Made by a program: the position numbers and the translations under genes. 64,000 bases of DNA from Pratylenchus scribneri. Lineage: Eukaryota; Nematoda; Chromadorea; Rhabditida; Pratylenchidae. The stretch covers positions 1,674,001-1,738,000 of the forward strand of contig JAQSEB010000008.1 in NCBI GenBank assembly GCA_030063045.1, given 5' to 3'. Under the pieces are notes generated by a model. The model was not told the DNA's origin. It worked only from the letters and a program-made list of their open reading frames with translations, and made no database searches. Below are positions 11,770 through 23,983 of the stretch, in pieces. Each line of letters starts with the position of its first letter. The first letter of the stretch is position 1.

Positions 11770-13270
11770 ATGTTATTGGCTTTTCCCCTACTCTTTTTAG
11801 CCTTGCACCTTTTCATTGACTGCGGAACGGAGGCACGAATCCCAAATGGTTAGCAACAAAATTTACACAATTTTGGTACAACAATTAGTGTAAAATTTGG
11901 TAGAAAATTGGATGAATTGAATGCGCACCTCAAAGGCCATTCCGCCAGGAACGGGATAACCTTATTAGGCTTTAGATTTTTCTTCAAATTCCCTATCAAA
12001 ATTATAAATTCCAAAAATGGATCTATCTTATCCATATAATTTGTTTAACAATTAGGTTAATTTAATGCCCCAGGGGCTATGGCATATTATTAGACTTAGA
12101 GAGCCGAGAGAACAAGCGCCTTCCCCTGATCATGGAAGCTCTTTTGAAAAATCCAAATTGGCCATTCGAAATTATACCTTTAGAAGACAGCATTTATACC
12201 AAAATTTTTGCCCAATTTACAGAAATGATGCATAGAACGGGAGGATCGATCTATACAGGGACAACGAGAGTGAAACCAAGAAAACGGGCGGATCGATATA
12301 CACAACAAAGAGAGAGGGAGCGAAACGAAAGATGATTTATTATGATGATATTGAAGATGATGATGACGATGATGAAGATTATGGCAATGATGATGATGAT
12401 TATGTTGATGATGATAGTGAGGATGAAGATGAATTGATTGCGCCAAAAAGGAATGGAAAACGAAAGAGGAATCGAAGACCAGCAACACCAGTAAAAAAGA
12501 AGGCAAAACACACGCATAAACATAACCATAATCACAACCACAATCATAACCATTATCATTACAATGCCAATGGCAACAATCATCAAGGCAAGTGCATTTT
12601 GATTGATGGGGTCTGGGTGGATTTTAGAAAGGTAGAATTTCAGGCCAAATCTCTTTCTTTTGATTATAATGCATTGAATTCACAATATTGTTGAGATGTC
12701 AATCTCAATAATACTTAATTAAAGGCGGCCTTTCCTATCCATCCTACTGTACCCCCACTTTTTGACCAATCGCCATTCGCCCAATCCTATCAATCAAATA
12801 TTGCCCCAATCTGTCTTTTTTAACCCCCACCCTTTTTCCTCTCATGTGTTCCTTTTCCCCTTCACATTTTTTTCACATTTTCCATACAATTAATAAGAAT
12901 AATTTAAAGTTGATTCGCCTCCTAATCCCTATCCTATTCCTTGGGTAACTAATTGGAGGCTTATTAGGACTCAGGCGAAGGCTCGGTACGATACTTAGAT
13001 TAGACCAGATTAGTGCTAATATGAGGGCATTTTCTTTATTAATTTATAACATTTAAAGCAAGTGGAAAAAAGGATCACACTAAATTGTTATTAAGTGTGG
13101 GAGGAGGAATTGCCACAGCACTCGGTGCCTTCGCACTGGGGAATACATCCGGTCAATTGCAAGGCAATCAGCAACAAAATATGTATGGAATGTATGGCAA
13201 CGGATTTATGGGCCAGCACCCCGCACAATTCCTTCCCCGGATATGCCCTTTGGGCATGCTCGTTTGCTGA
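11770..13270 (+). CDS. Small secreted protein with acidic, basic and His-Asn repeat blocks, second of pair
   Basis: Exon 11770-11848 encodes a strong signal peptide (MLLAFPLLFLALHLFIDCG). The second exon begins somewhere before 12332; its acceptor could not be fixed. It ends at 12587 and encodes a run of D/E/Y, then a K/R block (PKRNGKRKRNRR), then alternating His-Asn (HTHKHNHNHNHNHNHYHY). A GC donor (AAG, then GCAAGT) starts intron 12588-13058, which contains an R1 repeat copy. Exon 13059-13270 restores frame and encodes SGKKDHTKLLLSVGGGIATA, resembling the Gly/Ala segment of the preceding gene, and ends ICPLGMLVC. His-rich repeats could bind metal ions (inference). Family unknown; exon 2's 5' edge is uncertain. 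Confidence 0.5.
12698..13022 (+). repeat. Dispersed repeat family R1, copy 2 (in an intron)
   Basis: Begins near the TCAATCTCAATAATACTT stretch and carries the shared blocks CCTACTGTACCCCCACTTTT, CCTATCAATCAAATATTG and CCCCAATCTGTC, ending AGATTAGTGCTAATA. It lies wholly inside the GC-AG intron of the second small secreted-protein gene, in the same orientation as that gene. Confidence 0.75.
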
Positions 13271-13530
13271 TGGACATTGGAGAGTTGAAACGATGGACAA
13301 AAACATAAATACTTGTTTTATTCCCATCCAAAAACAAATGCCGAATTTTGGCCTTCTTTCTTCTTCGGCTGATTGAACATTTTTCTTTCTCATTCAGAAT
13401 ATCATTTTTTCCACAATTCCTCATCCAATTTTAAATCCCCCTTCATCCGAATAAAGTGGTTTTTATTGCCAATTTTATTTGTTTTACAAATTAATTGGAT
13501 GAATATTTGATTGAATAATTAATAATTCAT

Positions 13531-16500
13531 TTAACATCCGGGCACATTTGCTGGCCAATCGCAAACTCCCAATGTTGGATTGAAAACAGTGCCTTTGGCA
13601 CAATCTTTTGGCACCCATTTTCCCTGGGCACATTGATAGAATTTGGCACAATTTTGACGGTCCGCACGAGAACCTTGGGGTCCGGGTGATTCCTTTTGAA
13701 TTTATTAAAAAATTATTAACAAATTCTCCAAGCTTACCTGGCATTTTTGGCTGCCCACAATTGTCCCTACAATTCCGCCATTTCCTCCTCCATTTGAGGT
13801 CCCTTCGGTTCCACTCGTTTTTGGCAAACATTCGGCCAAAATTTGGCATCGTCCTTGGGCGAATTGTTCGCCATACGGACAACTTTGGCGAAGGAATTGG
13901 CCATCACGGCATAATTCATAGTCAGTTTGTTGGCATTTTTGGTCATTTCCTGCGGTCTTTGTCGATTCAATTGGGCGCATTATTCCCTCATAGCATTTTG
14001 GCCTATATTGGGAAGGACAATCAAATTGTGGGTCACAACGGCCAATCTGTAATCAATACTCAATAATGGACTGAAATATTTTATTGGAATGAACTGTTGG
14101 ATTGAATTTATGGCCAAGATTGCAATTTTCCTCCATAAATTGGCCAAAACGGCATAATAAATATTTGGAGCAATCTTTGGCATGGGCCCTGGTGTGGCCA
14201 TCCAAGCATTGGCCACGCACAATTGGATCTTTATTTTATTCCATTTATTGCCAATTTTATGCCTAACTTGTGCTTTGGCATCGAATTCGGTCACTGCATT
14301 TTCCGCCCACAAAGGCCATTCCCTGAGGGCAAATGAATTCATGCCATTTTCCCCCCAGGCATTGACGCGCCTTTCCACATTCTTTCAACGGTTCCAAAAT
14401 GTTCTCCACACAATTTGGAGGAGTACAAGTGTAGCTGTGAAAATTGAAATGATTTCAATATTCCAAATTCCATAATAATTACTTATAAGTGCATTGAAGA
14501 ATTGACGGATCAAATTGAGTGCCAATTGCGCATTGCTTTTCGGCATAATAGCCACCTCGATCCAATGCACATTGTCGGTACTGATTCAAATGAAAAATGA
14601 ATTAAAAAGTGCGAATGAATTTACTTTTGTGCAATCATATGGATTTGAAATTCGTTGAGGCGATTGGGCCGAACAAAAATCGAATGTTCCTTCCTATATT
14701 CATTAATTTGATTAATTCACCATATATTAAATAAATAAAATTGAACATAATTTTGGCGAATTTCTTTGTCACCCAATTCGGGCAATGGCCCAGCGCCGGG
14801 ACCAATTCCGGTGGAAATAAGCAAAGTGTCATTTGGGGAATAAAGGGGAAGAAGGTGGACAGATTCCGGGGGAGATTGGCCCGACACAGAGGATAGCCCG
14901 GTTGGGGCCGGGATCAAATCTTGGCACATTGGAACGGCGGAAGAATTCGCGGAACTGGCCAAAACACATCCTTGGGTGCGAGGGCCTAAATAAGAAATAT
15001 TTTGAATTGTGATTTTGGGTGGAATGGTTAATAAAAACGGACTGAAATAATGGCCTCGAGGGCAGGCCAAATTGAACCAATCACCGTCCAAACATTCCAT
15101 GAAACGGGCACAGTCGAAACGGTTCACAATTTTCTAATTGATGAGAATTTAATTCAATATTTTAGGCATAAATATTGTGCACCTCTCCCTCCACGCATTT
15201 TCTTTGTTTCACTCCTTGGCCATCGAATGGATTGAATCCATCGGGCAAAAGTCGTTCCAATGGGTAAAAATCACGTTGCTGAACAACGCCGGGCTCAGAA
15301 CAGAATCGACACGGGTCCTTGAGTCGGTCACTTGCATATTCCATGCATCTTCTTTGCACCCAATTTCCTCCAATGCATTCTTCGTATTTTTTGCAATCGG
15401 CCGATGGTTTTGTTTGTCCTTCCAAACATTTTGAATTCCCTTCGCCTTTTTGTGATTCCTGACAATTTTGAGGGGAATTTGTACAATTAAAATTAGTGGG
15501 AGGGAATTGGCCTGAAATCGTCGACATTGTGCTGAGAATACGCAACGCCGTTCATTTCCATCCCAACGTGTCATATCCGGACATTTTCCGGCCACAAATC
15601 GGCCTTGATTGTTGCAAAGGAAGAAATCGCCACATTCCACCGAATATGAATCACCTTCTTGGCACTAAAATCATCACATTTTAGCGAATGGATATTTTGG
15701 CAACCTGCGTTTTGGTTGGACATTGATATTCTTCGGGTTTGACACATTCCTTCCTTTGTGGATGGAATAATCGACCATTCGTACAAATATATTGTCGCCA
15801 TCTGGTACGGCCTGAACTGCCCAAAATGCTGGTATCCCGTTCGCAGAAGAAAAACTTCACATTCACAAAAACAATCCAATCATATATTCCTCTTCAACAT
15901 TCCGCCTACCTCTTCGCATTTGTCCATGGATCTTTTCATTTCATTCGGTTGGCAAACATCGCAAGCATTACTGGCCAATGTGCATTCCCCCTCAATGAAA
16001 ACTTCACCTTGCCGTTCACATTGGAACAATTGTGGGCGCATTCCATTGCAATAGAGAAAATCGGGACGGCATTCGCCCACCGGTGACATTCTCCATTCCC
16101 ATCCCCTAAATTGTATTTTCATGGAATTAAATAATATTATCAATCCAATAATGCCCAAGGGCCTTTCCAATTTGTCTTATGGTACCCTCACTTATTTTTC
16201 CTAAACGCCCCGTCACCCTATGAATCAAATATTGCCCCAATCTTTCTTTTAAAATAATTAATTTTTCATTCCGGAAGGATTGTTAATTGTAAATGTGTTT
16301 CACTTAGATTTAGATTGTAATTGTAAATGTGTTTCACTTAGATTTAGATTGTAATTGTAAATGTGTTTTACTTAGTGCAATTGTAATTGTGCTTTATTTA
16401 GTGCAATTATAATAGTGTTTTATTTAGTGCAATTGTAATTGTGTTTTACTTAGTGCAATTGTAATTGTGTTTTACTTAGTGCAATTGTAATTGTGTTTTA

Positions 16501-18412
16501 CTTAGTGCAATTGTAATTGTATTTTACTTAGTGCAATTGTAATTGTATTTTACTTAGTGCAATTGTAATTGTGTTTTACTTAGTGCAATTGTAATTGTGT
16601 TTTACTTAGTGCAATTGTAATTGTGTTTTACTTAGTGCAATTGTAATTGTATTTTACTTAGTGCAATTGTAATTGTATTTTACTTAGTGCAATTGTAATT
16701 GTGTTTTACTTAGTGCAATTGTAATTGTATTTTACTTAGTGCAATTGTAATTGTGTTTTACTTAGTGCAATTGTAATTGTGTTTTACTTAGTGCAATTGT
16801 AATTGTGTTTTACTTAGTGCAATTGTAATTGTGTTTTACTCCGGAAATTTCTTTCAATGCCAATAATACCTAAAGGCCTTTTCTATTCGTCCTACTGTAC
16901 CGCAACTTTTTGCCTCCTATCCTAATCGCCCCGTCACCTATCAATCAAATATTGCCCCAATCTGCCTTTTTTAAACCAAATCATTTCCTTTCCTTATGTC
17001 TTTTACCCTTCAAATATTTATCACATTTTACCTGACAATAAATAAATAACAATTTAAATTCGAGTGTCCCTTTATCCCTATCCCGTTCATGGGGCCACTA
17101 GGGAGTGGGGACTTAGGTCTCTGGCGAAGGAAACAACTTAAGCCCTAGATTTTTAGTCTAGATTAGGACTAATAAATATTAAATTAAATTGCCTGCAAGC
17201 ACCCAAATTTGGGCATCGATCTTCGGGCAAAATTCGTCGGCAAATTCGTTGGATTGGGTCAAACATTTTTCCACTATCGCAAAAGACCATTTCCGGTTCA
17301 TTATCGGCGGATTCACACACAAAATACCTTCAAAAATTTGTTTAATTTATTCATTTTCTTTTTCTCCAACCGACCAATTTCTGCATCGATCATTTCTGTT
17401 CGCTTGTTGTTGGTTTACCAATGTTTGAATTGCTTTTGGAAAAAGTGGTGGATTTAATGGATCCGGCTTAGATTGGGCACAAGAAAGTCGAAGCAAATGA
17501 AGACGAATTGGGGTTTGGGCCGAGCCGGACACAAATGCACATTGGTCAGGTGCTTCCACACATTGAATCAATTTTGGATCGAGTACTTTGCCTTAAAAGA
17601 TACACAATCATTGGGATCCAAAATAAATGAAAGTTCATGCCAGATGGGCAGCTGAAAGCCAATGGGGCGGATGCCGTTCCTCGGCAGAGCAAAGCCTGTC
17701 TCGAGCATTTATCCTCCTTTGCGGGTCCATCAAAAAAGTAAAGTGCCGATTCGAATGGATCTTTTCGGGCACAAAAGTCAACGGCCTAACAAGAAAATAG
17801 TCTTTTCATAATCCCAAAATGGACCTGTGCCAATTTTTCTGTGGCATCATTCAGCAAATTCACTTCGGGCAAAAAACAGTCGCGGACTTTTCGAGCAGGT
17901 TTACCTTCAACAAAACAAAATGTAATTTGGTCAATCCAAAATATTTATTCGTACATTCTTTTCCCACAAAAACACTTCCCAATGGACATTCCTCAAAACT
18001 ATATCGTCGATTTGCATTGAATCGTCCACATTTGAGAAAGGTGGAACTGCAAGGGCCTAGCGGGAATGAATCGCCGTTTCCGAAACAAAAACTTTCCGGA
18101 TCGAGCCGCTGAATGCCGGCAATTGGGGGTGATGATTCTCGCGGGAATTGGTCCCCATCTTCACGTCTCATTTGGGGGATGAATGGTACACCTTCATCGC
18201 TGTCATCAACCCGTTGTCGTTCTCTTTGTTCTTCAATCCCAACAGATGAAATGTCCTCTCGCCAAAATTCGATGGAATCTTCACGGAGATTCGATAAAAA
18301 TCATTGTATTTTTTACCCGATTCATACCATCCTGTGGTTTTGCCGCATTATGGGCCTGGAAAAAGGCAGAAAAAAGAAGGAAAAAAGCATGGAGAATAAG
18401 GAATAATAGCAT
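13531..18412 (-). CDS. Multi-domain chitin-binding (peritrophin-A, ChtBD2) protein, CBD-1-like
   Basis: The transcript starts at 18412 with a signal peptide ([19 protein letters not shown]) and ends at 13531. About 17 exons were followed by phase. Roughly 12-13 six-cysteine chitin-binding domains can be read, for example [11 protein letters not shown]...[104 protein letters not shown] and, last, [17 protein letters not shown] followed by [17 protein letters not shown]. Number and layout resemble C. elegans CBD-1, a chitin-binding eggshell protein, so an eggshell or extracellular matrix role is likely. Intron 17640-17592 (GCATGA donor) and intron 17192-16106 (GCAATT donor) are GC-AG. The second is 1,087 bp and is built from R1 copies and a satellite. 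The exon 1/2 junction and the exon near 15550 are the least certain. Confidence 0.8.
16141..16255 (+). repeat. Dispersed repeat family R1, copy 3 (truncated)
   Basis: Only the 5' half is present: CAATCCAATAATGCCCAAGG, a diverged TATGGTACCCTCACTTATTT block and ATGAATCAAATATTGCCCCA. It is cut off where the neighbouring 26-bp satellite region begins. It lies in the 1,087-bp GC-AG intron of the chitin-binding protein gene, antisense to it. Confidence 0.7.
16281..16840 (+). repeat. 26-bp tandem satellite, locus 1 (about 21 units)
   Basis: The unit is GTGCAATTGTAATTGTGTTT followed by TACTTA. The first units are variants that read ATGTGTTTCACTTAGATTTA, and single-base variants (GTATTTT for GTGTTTT) recur along the array. 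The array is flanked on both sides by CCGGAA (16271 and 16841). The same unit in reverse complement forms a second array near 52605-53096. It sits between R1 copies 3 and 4 inside an intron. Confidence 0.92.
16854..17174 (+). repeat. Dispersed repeat family R1, copy 4
   Basis: One of the most complete copies: TCAATGCCAATAATACCTAA, CGTCCTACTGTACCGCAACT, CCTATCAATCAAATATTGCC and a tail ending TAGATTAGGACTAATAA. It directly follows the 26-bp satellite and ends close to the GC donor of the host intron (17192). Antisense to the chitin-binding gene. Confidence 0.78.
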
Positions 18413-18955
18413 TTTAATGGAAATATTAACGATAAATGTTGAAATAAAAAATGGCCAAGGAACAGGAATAGAACAATGATTAAGAAGGCAGTCAAATTTG
18501 CTCAAATCAAATGATCAAAAATGTGAACATATTTTAGAATGAATGATTAATGGAGGACAACATTTTATTCCATCTTATGAATGAGAACATTTCCACTGAG
18601 AATGTCAAGGCCATTATTTTACGTTTTGTCATTTATTATAAATTGATCATCACTAATTTACCCACATTATAATTTTAATTAATGGAATAATCATTTAATA
18701 AATTTACTTAATTGAACGATTTTGAACCTTTAAAAAAAGAGTAAAATAAAATTGCTCCAAGGCAGGAAATGTGTACTGTAAAAAAAATTTCGAAGCGAAA
18801 ACATTTGCCGCTAAAAATATATTTAAAAATGAAAATTCTCTCTTTTGATTTTTCAAAAAACAAAAAAATTTTTCAAAAATTTTTACCTTTTCATTAATTT
18901 ATTCATATAATACCATTAATTTAAATATAATATTAAATGTGTTTTATTCTTCAGG
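18413..18955. promoter_or_regulatory. Shared upstream region of divergent genes
   Basis: Lies between the start of the chitin-binding protein gene (-) and the DEP-domain gene (+), so both promoters should be here. The sequence TTATTCTTCAG at 18944-18954 is a strong 3' splice acceptor one base before the DEP-gene ATG. It could be a spliced-leader trans-splice site or the end of a 5' UTR intron. No other signal is identified. Confidence 0.45.
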
Positions 18956-20671
18956 ATGCAGCTAAATTCTTCGCGACGTTCTAGATCAAAAATTCATGAA
19001 ACGCCATTAACTACAAACACAAAACGTGAACAATTTGAAGCAACTCGAAAGGTTTTTTATTGTTATACTTAATTTTAACTTTTTTCTTATTCAGTGGACT
19101 GAATTGTTGTATGAATTCTCGAGAAAAGTTCCTCGAGAGAATCACAAACGCCAAATGCGGACTTATGCCGAAACATTCACTGGAAAGGAGGCGCTGGAAT
19201 GTATGGTTTCACTTGTGCCGACCATTTTCAACAATAACAGACCATATAATGGACAAACGTAAATAAACGGGTTTGGTGCTACGAGAAAAATTTTAAAAAT
19301 AATTTTTAAGTTTGCCACCTTTACAATATAATCCATTGGTTGTGTCCAAAAATATTCTGACCAATTATTTGGACTCGAATTATATTGTCAATGTTCGTGA
19401 TGATCTGAATCGAGTATTCTATGACAATGCCACATTATACAGGTTGGTTAATATAATTTTAGTTTATAATTGAATCAATCATTTTCCATATTTAGACTTG
19501 AAAATGACCGAATTTCCCGATATTTGGAGGACCATGCACCGGCAGGCAAATATAAAGGACAAAATAACACCCCAGTTGTAAGACATTCCTCCGTTCGTGA
19601 AAGCCGGAGTCGAGTTGATGAAGAGCCAAATTTTGGGGGATCAAAATCGAGAATGGACTTGAATTCATCGCAATTTGAAAGAATGAAAGGCCGATTGTCA
19701 ATTTCATGCCAAGACATTTCCATCACAGAGGCAAACTCAAAATCCAGGAAAATCACAAAAGAGGATGAAACCAAAAGGGTAAAATTGATTTAAATTTTAA
19801 ATAATTTTTAAAGTAATTTTAGATTCTTGACAAAAAACCTTCACCGTCATCAACGGATCGCCGCAATTTGAGTGGATTTATAATGGGAACACTGACCAAA
19901 GCCAGCACAAGTTTATTCTCACTGAACCGTGCCGCATCCCATGAAGAGCCAACAAAAAGACCGAGACTTCGATCAGCGAATTCAAACCCAAAATTTTTGG
20001 ATGAAAATGTTTTCCGTGATGAACGTCCTCCAAACAAACCAATCGCCTCTTCGGCATCATCCAATCTTACAAATCAATTGCCAAAACAATCTGCCAGTGT
20101 TTTTCGAATTCGCAGCAATTTTTTGCAACAACAAGAGGCCGCCACAACATCAACAAGAGGTGGTTCACTGATGAAAGGTGATCCGACAAAAATGCTACGA
20201 ATTCGAACGCCATATGAGGGAGCAGGAGGAGGAGGAAAGGAGGTACACTCTAATTTTATTAATTTTTTAATTAATAAAATTATTTTTAGAATTCGCCCTC
20301 ACCCAATGACCCATCATCAATGAGCACCACCAAAACATATTGTCAACGAATCAATAAACCCACCTATGAACAACAATCAAAATCCCTTGACCAGCATATG
20401 ACCGCATTGTTGGAACAAATTTTGACTAATCCGAATTTGACTGAGGCGGCCAAATTTGAGAAGTTGAAACAGGTAAAAAATGCACCATTTATTTGAAACC
20501 AAATTTATTTTTAAGTTTCGAGTCAATCATCCGGCCATTTATGCAAAAAGATTCCCGTCTCAATGCGATCCACTCACTCAAAAGTTGGAAAAGAATGATG
20601 AAAGCACCAACTCAACGGCGGATTACATAAGCAGTGCGGTCATAAAACAATTCAGAAAGATTGGCTTCTAA
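18956..20671 (+). CDS. DEP-domain protein (LET-99/DEPDC1-like)
   Basis: Seven exons, 18956-19051, 19095-19258, 19311-19442, 19496-19778, 19823-20242, 20290-20472 and 20516-20671, sum to 477 residues with every phase consistent. An N-terminal DEP domain spans roughly residues 30-130: WTELLYEFSRKVPRENHKRQ, FTGKEALECM, NPLVVSKNILTNYLDSNYIV and NATLYRLEND. The rest is Ser/Arg/Lys-rich and poorly conserved, except for a C-terminal helical stretch (LDQHMTALLEQILTNPNLTE). DEPDC1 relatives in nematodes include LET-99, which acts in spindle positioning at the cortex. That role is only suggested here, since DEP domains also occur in other signalling proteins. Confidence 0.7.
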
Positions 20672-20960
20672 TCTAAATAACCATTCCATCCACCTAAGTC
20701 CACCAATCAATCAATAAATTTGCCCATATTCATTGTCGCATAAATTCAATTAATTCACTTATCTCATTCTTTCATATAAATCAATAATGTTCAAATGTAA
20801 TTTTTATTTTTATTCCGATAAAAATGAAGTGACGAATTGAAAATAAAATTAAAAATAAAAGGACGAGTGGGGTTGTGGATGGATGGAATTCATCGGTGGA
20901 TATGAATTTTGGGTGAGAATTAAAAAATATATCAACAAAAAATTGGTGGGATGAATCGTT

Positions 20961-22166
20961 TTATTCCATTTCCAGTTCTAAGTTTTCGTAGATTGTTTCT
21001 AAATCCTGGCTATAGCGTCTCCTTCTGTGTTTGACGGCATTGATTCGCTGCGAATGAATGGGCACTCTAAAAATATTAAATGTTATTTATTGCATTTTTA
21101 TTAATTAAACTTGACTATGTAGGCGGGGTGGGCAGGGGCACCGTTGTTTGTGTGAGATGGTTGCATAAATGGTTTATAATCGGACGGTGATGATGGCAAC
21201 ATTGTACCATCCAATGCCGTTGAAATACTCAGCGAATCATTTTGCAATGATTCTTAATGGTGAAAATATGAATAAATTAGGTCAAAATGAGCTAACCAAT
21301 ATCCGTTTGATCATTCCGCCTTTGCCTATCATTGCACCATTTAATGACCAAACAAGCCAACAAAATGTCCACCAACGTGAGAAGGGCAATGCAGACGAAT
21401 AGAAGTGGCATTTGAGGGAAATATTCTTTTTGATAATATTCGGTTGATTTATTTGTCGTTGACGGAGACATTGTTGTTTCTGGTGGATTCGTCCATTGAT
21501 TGGGAATTGATGGGAAAGATGACGTCGATTGATGGGACGATGGCATTTTGGTCAATTCTGAAAATATTTAATAATCGTTTTAAATTATTTTAAAATTAGT
21601 ACCTGTTGTGGCCGGTTGAATTGGTCTTTGTTTGACTTTAATAAACTTTGTTAATTTATGCGTATTCTTTTGGCCAATGGAATTCAAGAATAAGATTTGG
21701 CATTGATAACAGCCTTGGTCCAGTTCTAAATTAATGCAAATTATACCAAATAGCATTTTAAAACTGACCTGTGAAATTGAGGATGACCAAATGCACCAAA
21801 TTGGATCCATCATTGCTTTTTGAATATCGACGACTATTTTCAGTTTGAGAAATAAACTTTAAAACAAATAATTAATTAAATAATGAAGAATACCGTTGGT
21901 GTTTCATCGCCTTTGGCACTAAACCATAACAATTGTGACGGTCCATTCCCCCTTTTCCCATCATTCCATTCGCAATGAACATTGGCATCCTCTCCGGCAA
22001 TAACTTCAATTACTTCGAAGTCATTGTTGTTGCTTCTTTTTCTGCATTGTTCAATTTCAACATTTGTGGCCGGTGATAATGAATTAGTTGGAAAAATCAG
22101 CTCAAATTGAATGAGTAAGGCAAAATAAATTATTCGTTGTGAATTGGAAGAATAACCAAAATGCAT
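20961..22166 (-). CDS. Single-pass membrane protein with one Ig-like domain
   Basis: Starts at 22166 with a hydrophobic leader (IIYFALLIQFELIFPTNSLS). An Ig-like fold follows: VIAGEDANVHCEWNDG with the first Cys and Trp, LLWFSAKGDE, and LDQGCYQCQ with the Y-x-C motif, split by short introns. A Ser/Thr/Pro-rich stalk precedes a membrane helix (PLLFVCIALLTLVDILLACL) and a cytoplasmic tail that ends, in the most likely frame, with a tyrosine motif (TIYENLELEME). The last two junctions (near 21115 and 21067) could not be placed unambiguously. It looks like an adhesion or receptor-type cell-surface protein, but no named family was recognised. Confidence 0.6.
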
Positions 22167-22411
22167 TTTTCTGATATCTTCGGGTATAAATTAGAGAAAA
22201 TATTTGTGAACATTTTTATAGGTATTGTCAAATAAATTAAATTAATTAACAAATTAAAACACTTTTTGAAAGTAATTTATTCACAGAAAATTTGGTGGGA
22301 AATGGTTTCTAAAATCACAGTAAAATTAAATTGGAAAAGAAGCAACAATTTAAATTTGAATGGAGGGAAATTAACATTATTACAATTACTTAAATACTTC
22401 CTTCTAGCATT

Positions 22412-23983
22412 TTAATCATATTGCTGCATAAGATCATCACGATCACCGAATGTCACAGTCTTCCGTCGTTTTGCTACTTTTTCCATTTGTAAATCTGCCG
22501 TTGATTGAGGTCGAGGCGGTGGAGTCTTATTCTTATTTTGAATGGAATAATCCAACGGGTTCTAAAATTAAATTGTTTAAAAACATTACATAAAATACTT
22601 ACATCAATTTTCCGATCATGAATCTGTAAATATTTTACTTTTTGCATTTATATTTTCAATTTTGAATTAACCGTTTGAAAAATTCCCGTATAAACATCAG
22701 AAATTGACTCAGATGGAATTCCGGTGGTCTGTTGAAGGGTAATAATGACGGTGTGGATGAAGTCGGTGCCATGAACACAAATGCAAGCAGTGCAAATTAC
22801 ACCGGCAGACAAAAGCACATAATCCGCTTTCAATTGGTTCATTTTCCTTCTTAAACAAAAACAAATTAAATATTATTAATTTCTTTAGAAACCTTGGTGC
22901 ATGCTTTCCCTGGCGTCCGTGAGCAACAATCGATATTCGCTTGTAAAATTCGTCTGAATGAATGAATACGCAGTCCAAAACCATCAGTGAATATTCCCAA
23001 ATTGCTTTTGTGTCAATTTCAAGATGTGGATTTATTTGGACTAAATTTTAAAAATAAATTAGAATATTTTCAGAACATACAAATATAATGGAGAAATGTT
23101 TCCAAATATGTCACTGGAGATTGCATCATATTTCCACACCAATTGATGGTCGCCAACACCCGAATTTCAGATTTTTCAATAGATTCATCCGTGTACGCTG
23201 AAATATAATATATAATGTACAAATGATCAATATACCAACCATAGCCTAAAGTTCGAAGACAATCCTTGACCATTTGAGTAGTCAAACTCTGGAAATATGA
23301 ATGCATTAATAAAGTTATCAATTAAATTAACTTACTAAATTAATTAAATGCATTTTCGATGCGATTTGTATGCTGGACAATGCTCGCAATGCCACCTGCC
23401 TTGACAATGTTGAGAACACTGAAGATAGGATAGGAAATAGAATATCGATTACTTTTTAGGTGTTTATCTTACATTTTTCCCATTGTGCTAACTTCTGATG
23501 TGAATTCCATCCTTCATTTGTTCGGACCATAGTGTAAAGATAGTTGATGTGTTCAACCATAAATCTGTAATGAATTTATTTACTGAAAAACTCAAAATAT
23601 TCAACACTTACTTGTTATAAATCTCCAAAGAAAGGTACATCACTTCGTGTGGAAGCCGCAATCTGAGACAAATTGTGAACAAATATTCCACTGATTTTGG
23701 ATTTATGAAGAGTCTTTGCATTGCATTTCCATCCGGATCCTGTTCAATTCGTTCAATGCGTGCACGATTTTCACTCAGAAGAATAGAAAGCCAATCCGGC
23801 GTGAGTGCAGGTGGAAGTTCTCCAGTGTGATCAGTAAAATCGGGCTCCAAATTTTTAAGGATTCTTTGTTGTTGATAATTGATCTAAAATTGTTATCATC
23901 AAAATAGGTTAATTATTTTTATTTACCTCATTTGTTTGCCCGGGTTCAATTGGGAAATTTGATGTTTTTGTTTCTTTTTGCAT
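22412..23983 (-). CDS. cosa-1: Cyclin-fold protein, CNTD1/COSA-1-like
   Basis: The start at 23983 opens MQKETKTSNFPIEPGQTNE, and the gene ends at the TAA at 22412. Exons seen include the parts encoding PDWLSILLSENRARIERIEQ, KSVEYLFTICLRLRLPHEVM, LTTQMVKDCLRTLGYGW, SEIRVLATINWCGNMMQSP, LMVLDCVFIHSDEFYKRISI and YVLLSAGVICTACICVHGTD. The tail contains PPPRPQSTADLQMEK. The pattern matches the divergent cyclin-box protein CNTD1, called COSA-1 in C. elegans, which marks meiotic crossover sites. Recognition rests on remembered family features, so a different divergent cyclin is possible. A hAT-type MITE sits just 86 bp upstream of the start. Confidence 0.6.

Noticed and set aside
12055..12125. Possible sixth R1 fragment (ATGCCCCAGGGGCTATGGCA region)
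   Set aside because: Only short similarity to R1 ends and none of the internal conserved blocks.
12132..12335. Small open frame before the acidic exon
   Set aside because: It stops at 12335 and cannot be joined in phase to the signal-peptide exon and the acidic frame at once.
16281..16840. Regular repeats resembling a CRISPR array
   Set aside because: The 26-bp units are contiguous with no unique spacers, and the host is clearly eukaryotic.
10113..17174. R1 repeats as tRNA-derived SINEs
   Set aside because: No A-box or B-box like motif and no poly-A or simple tail were seen at either end.
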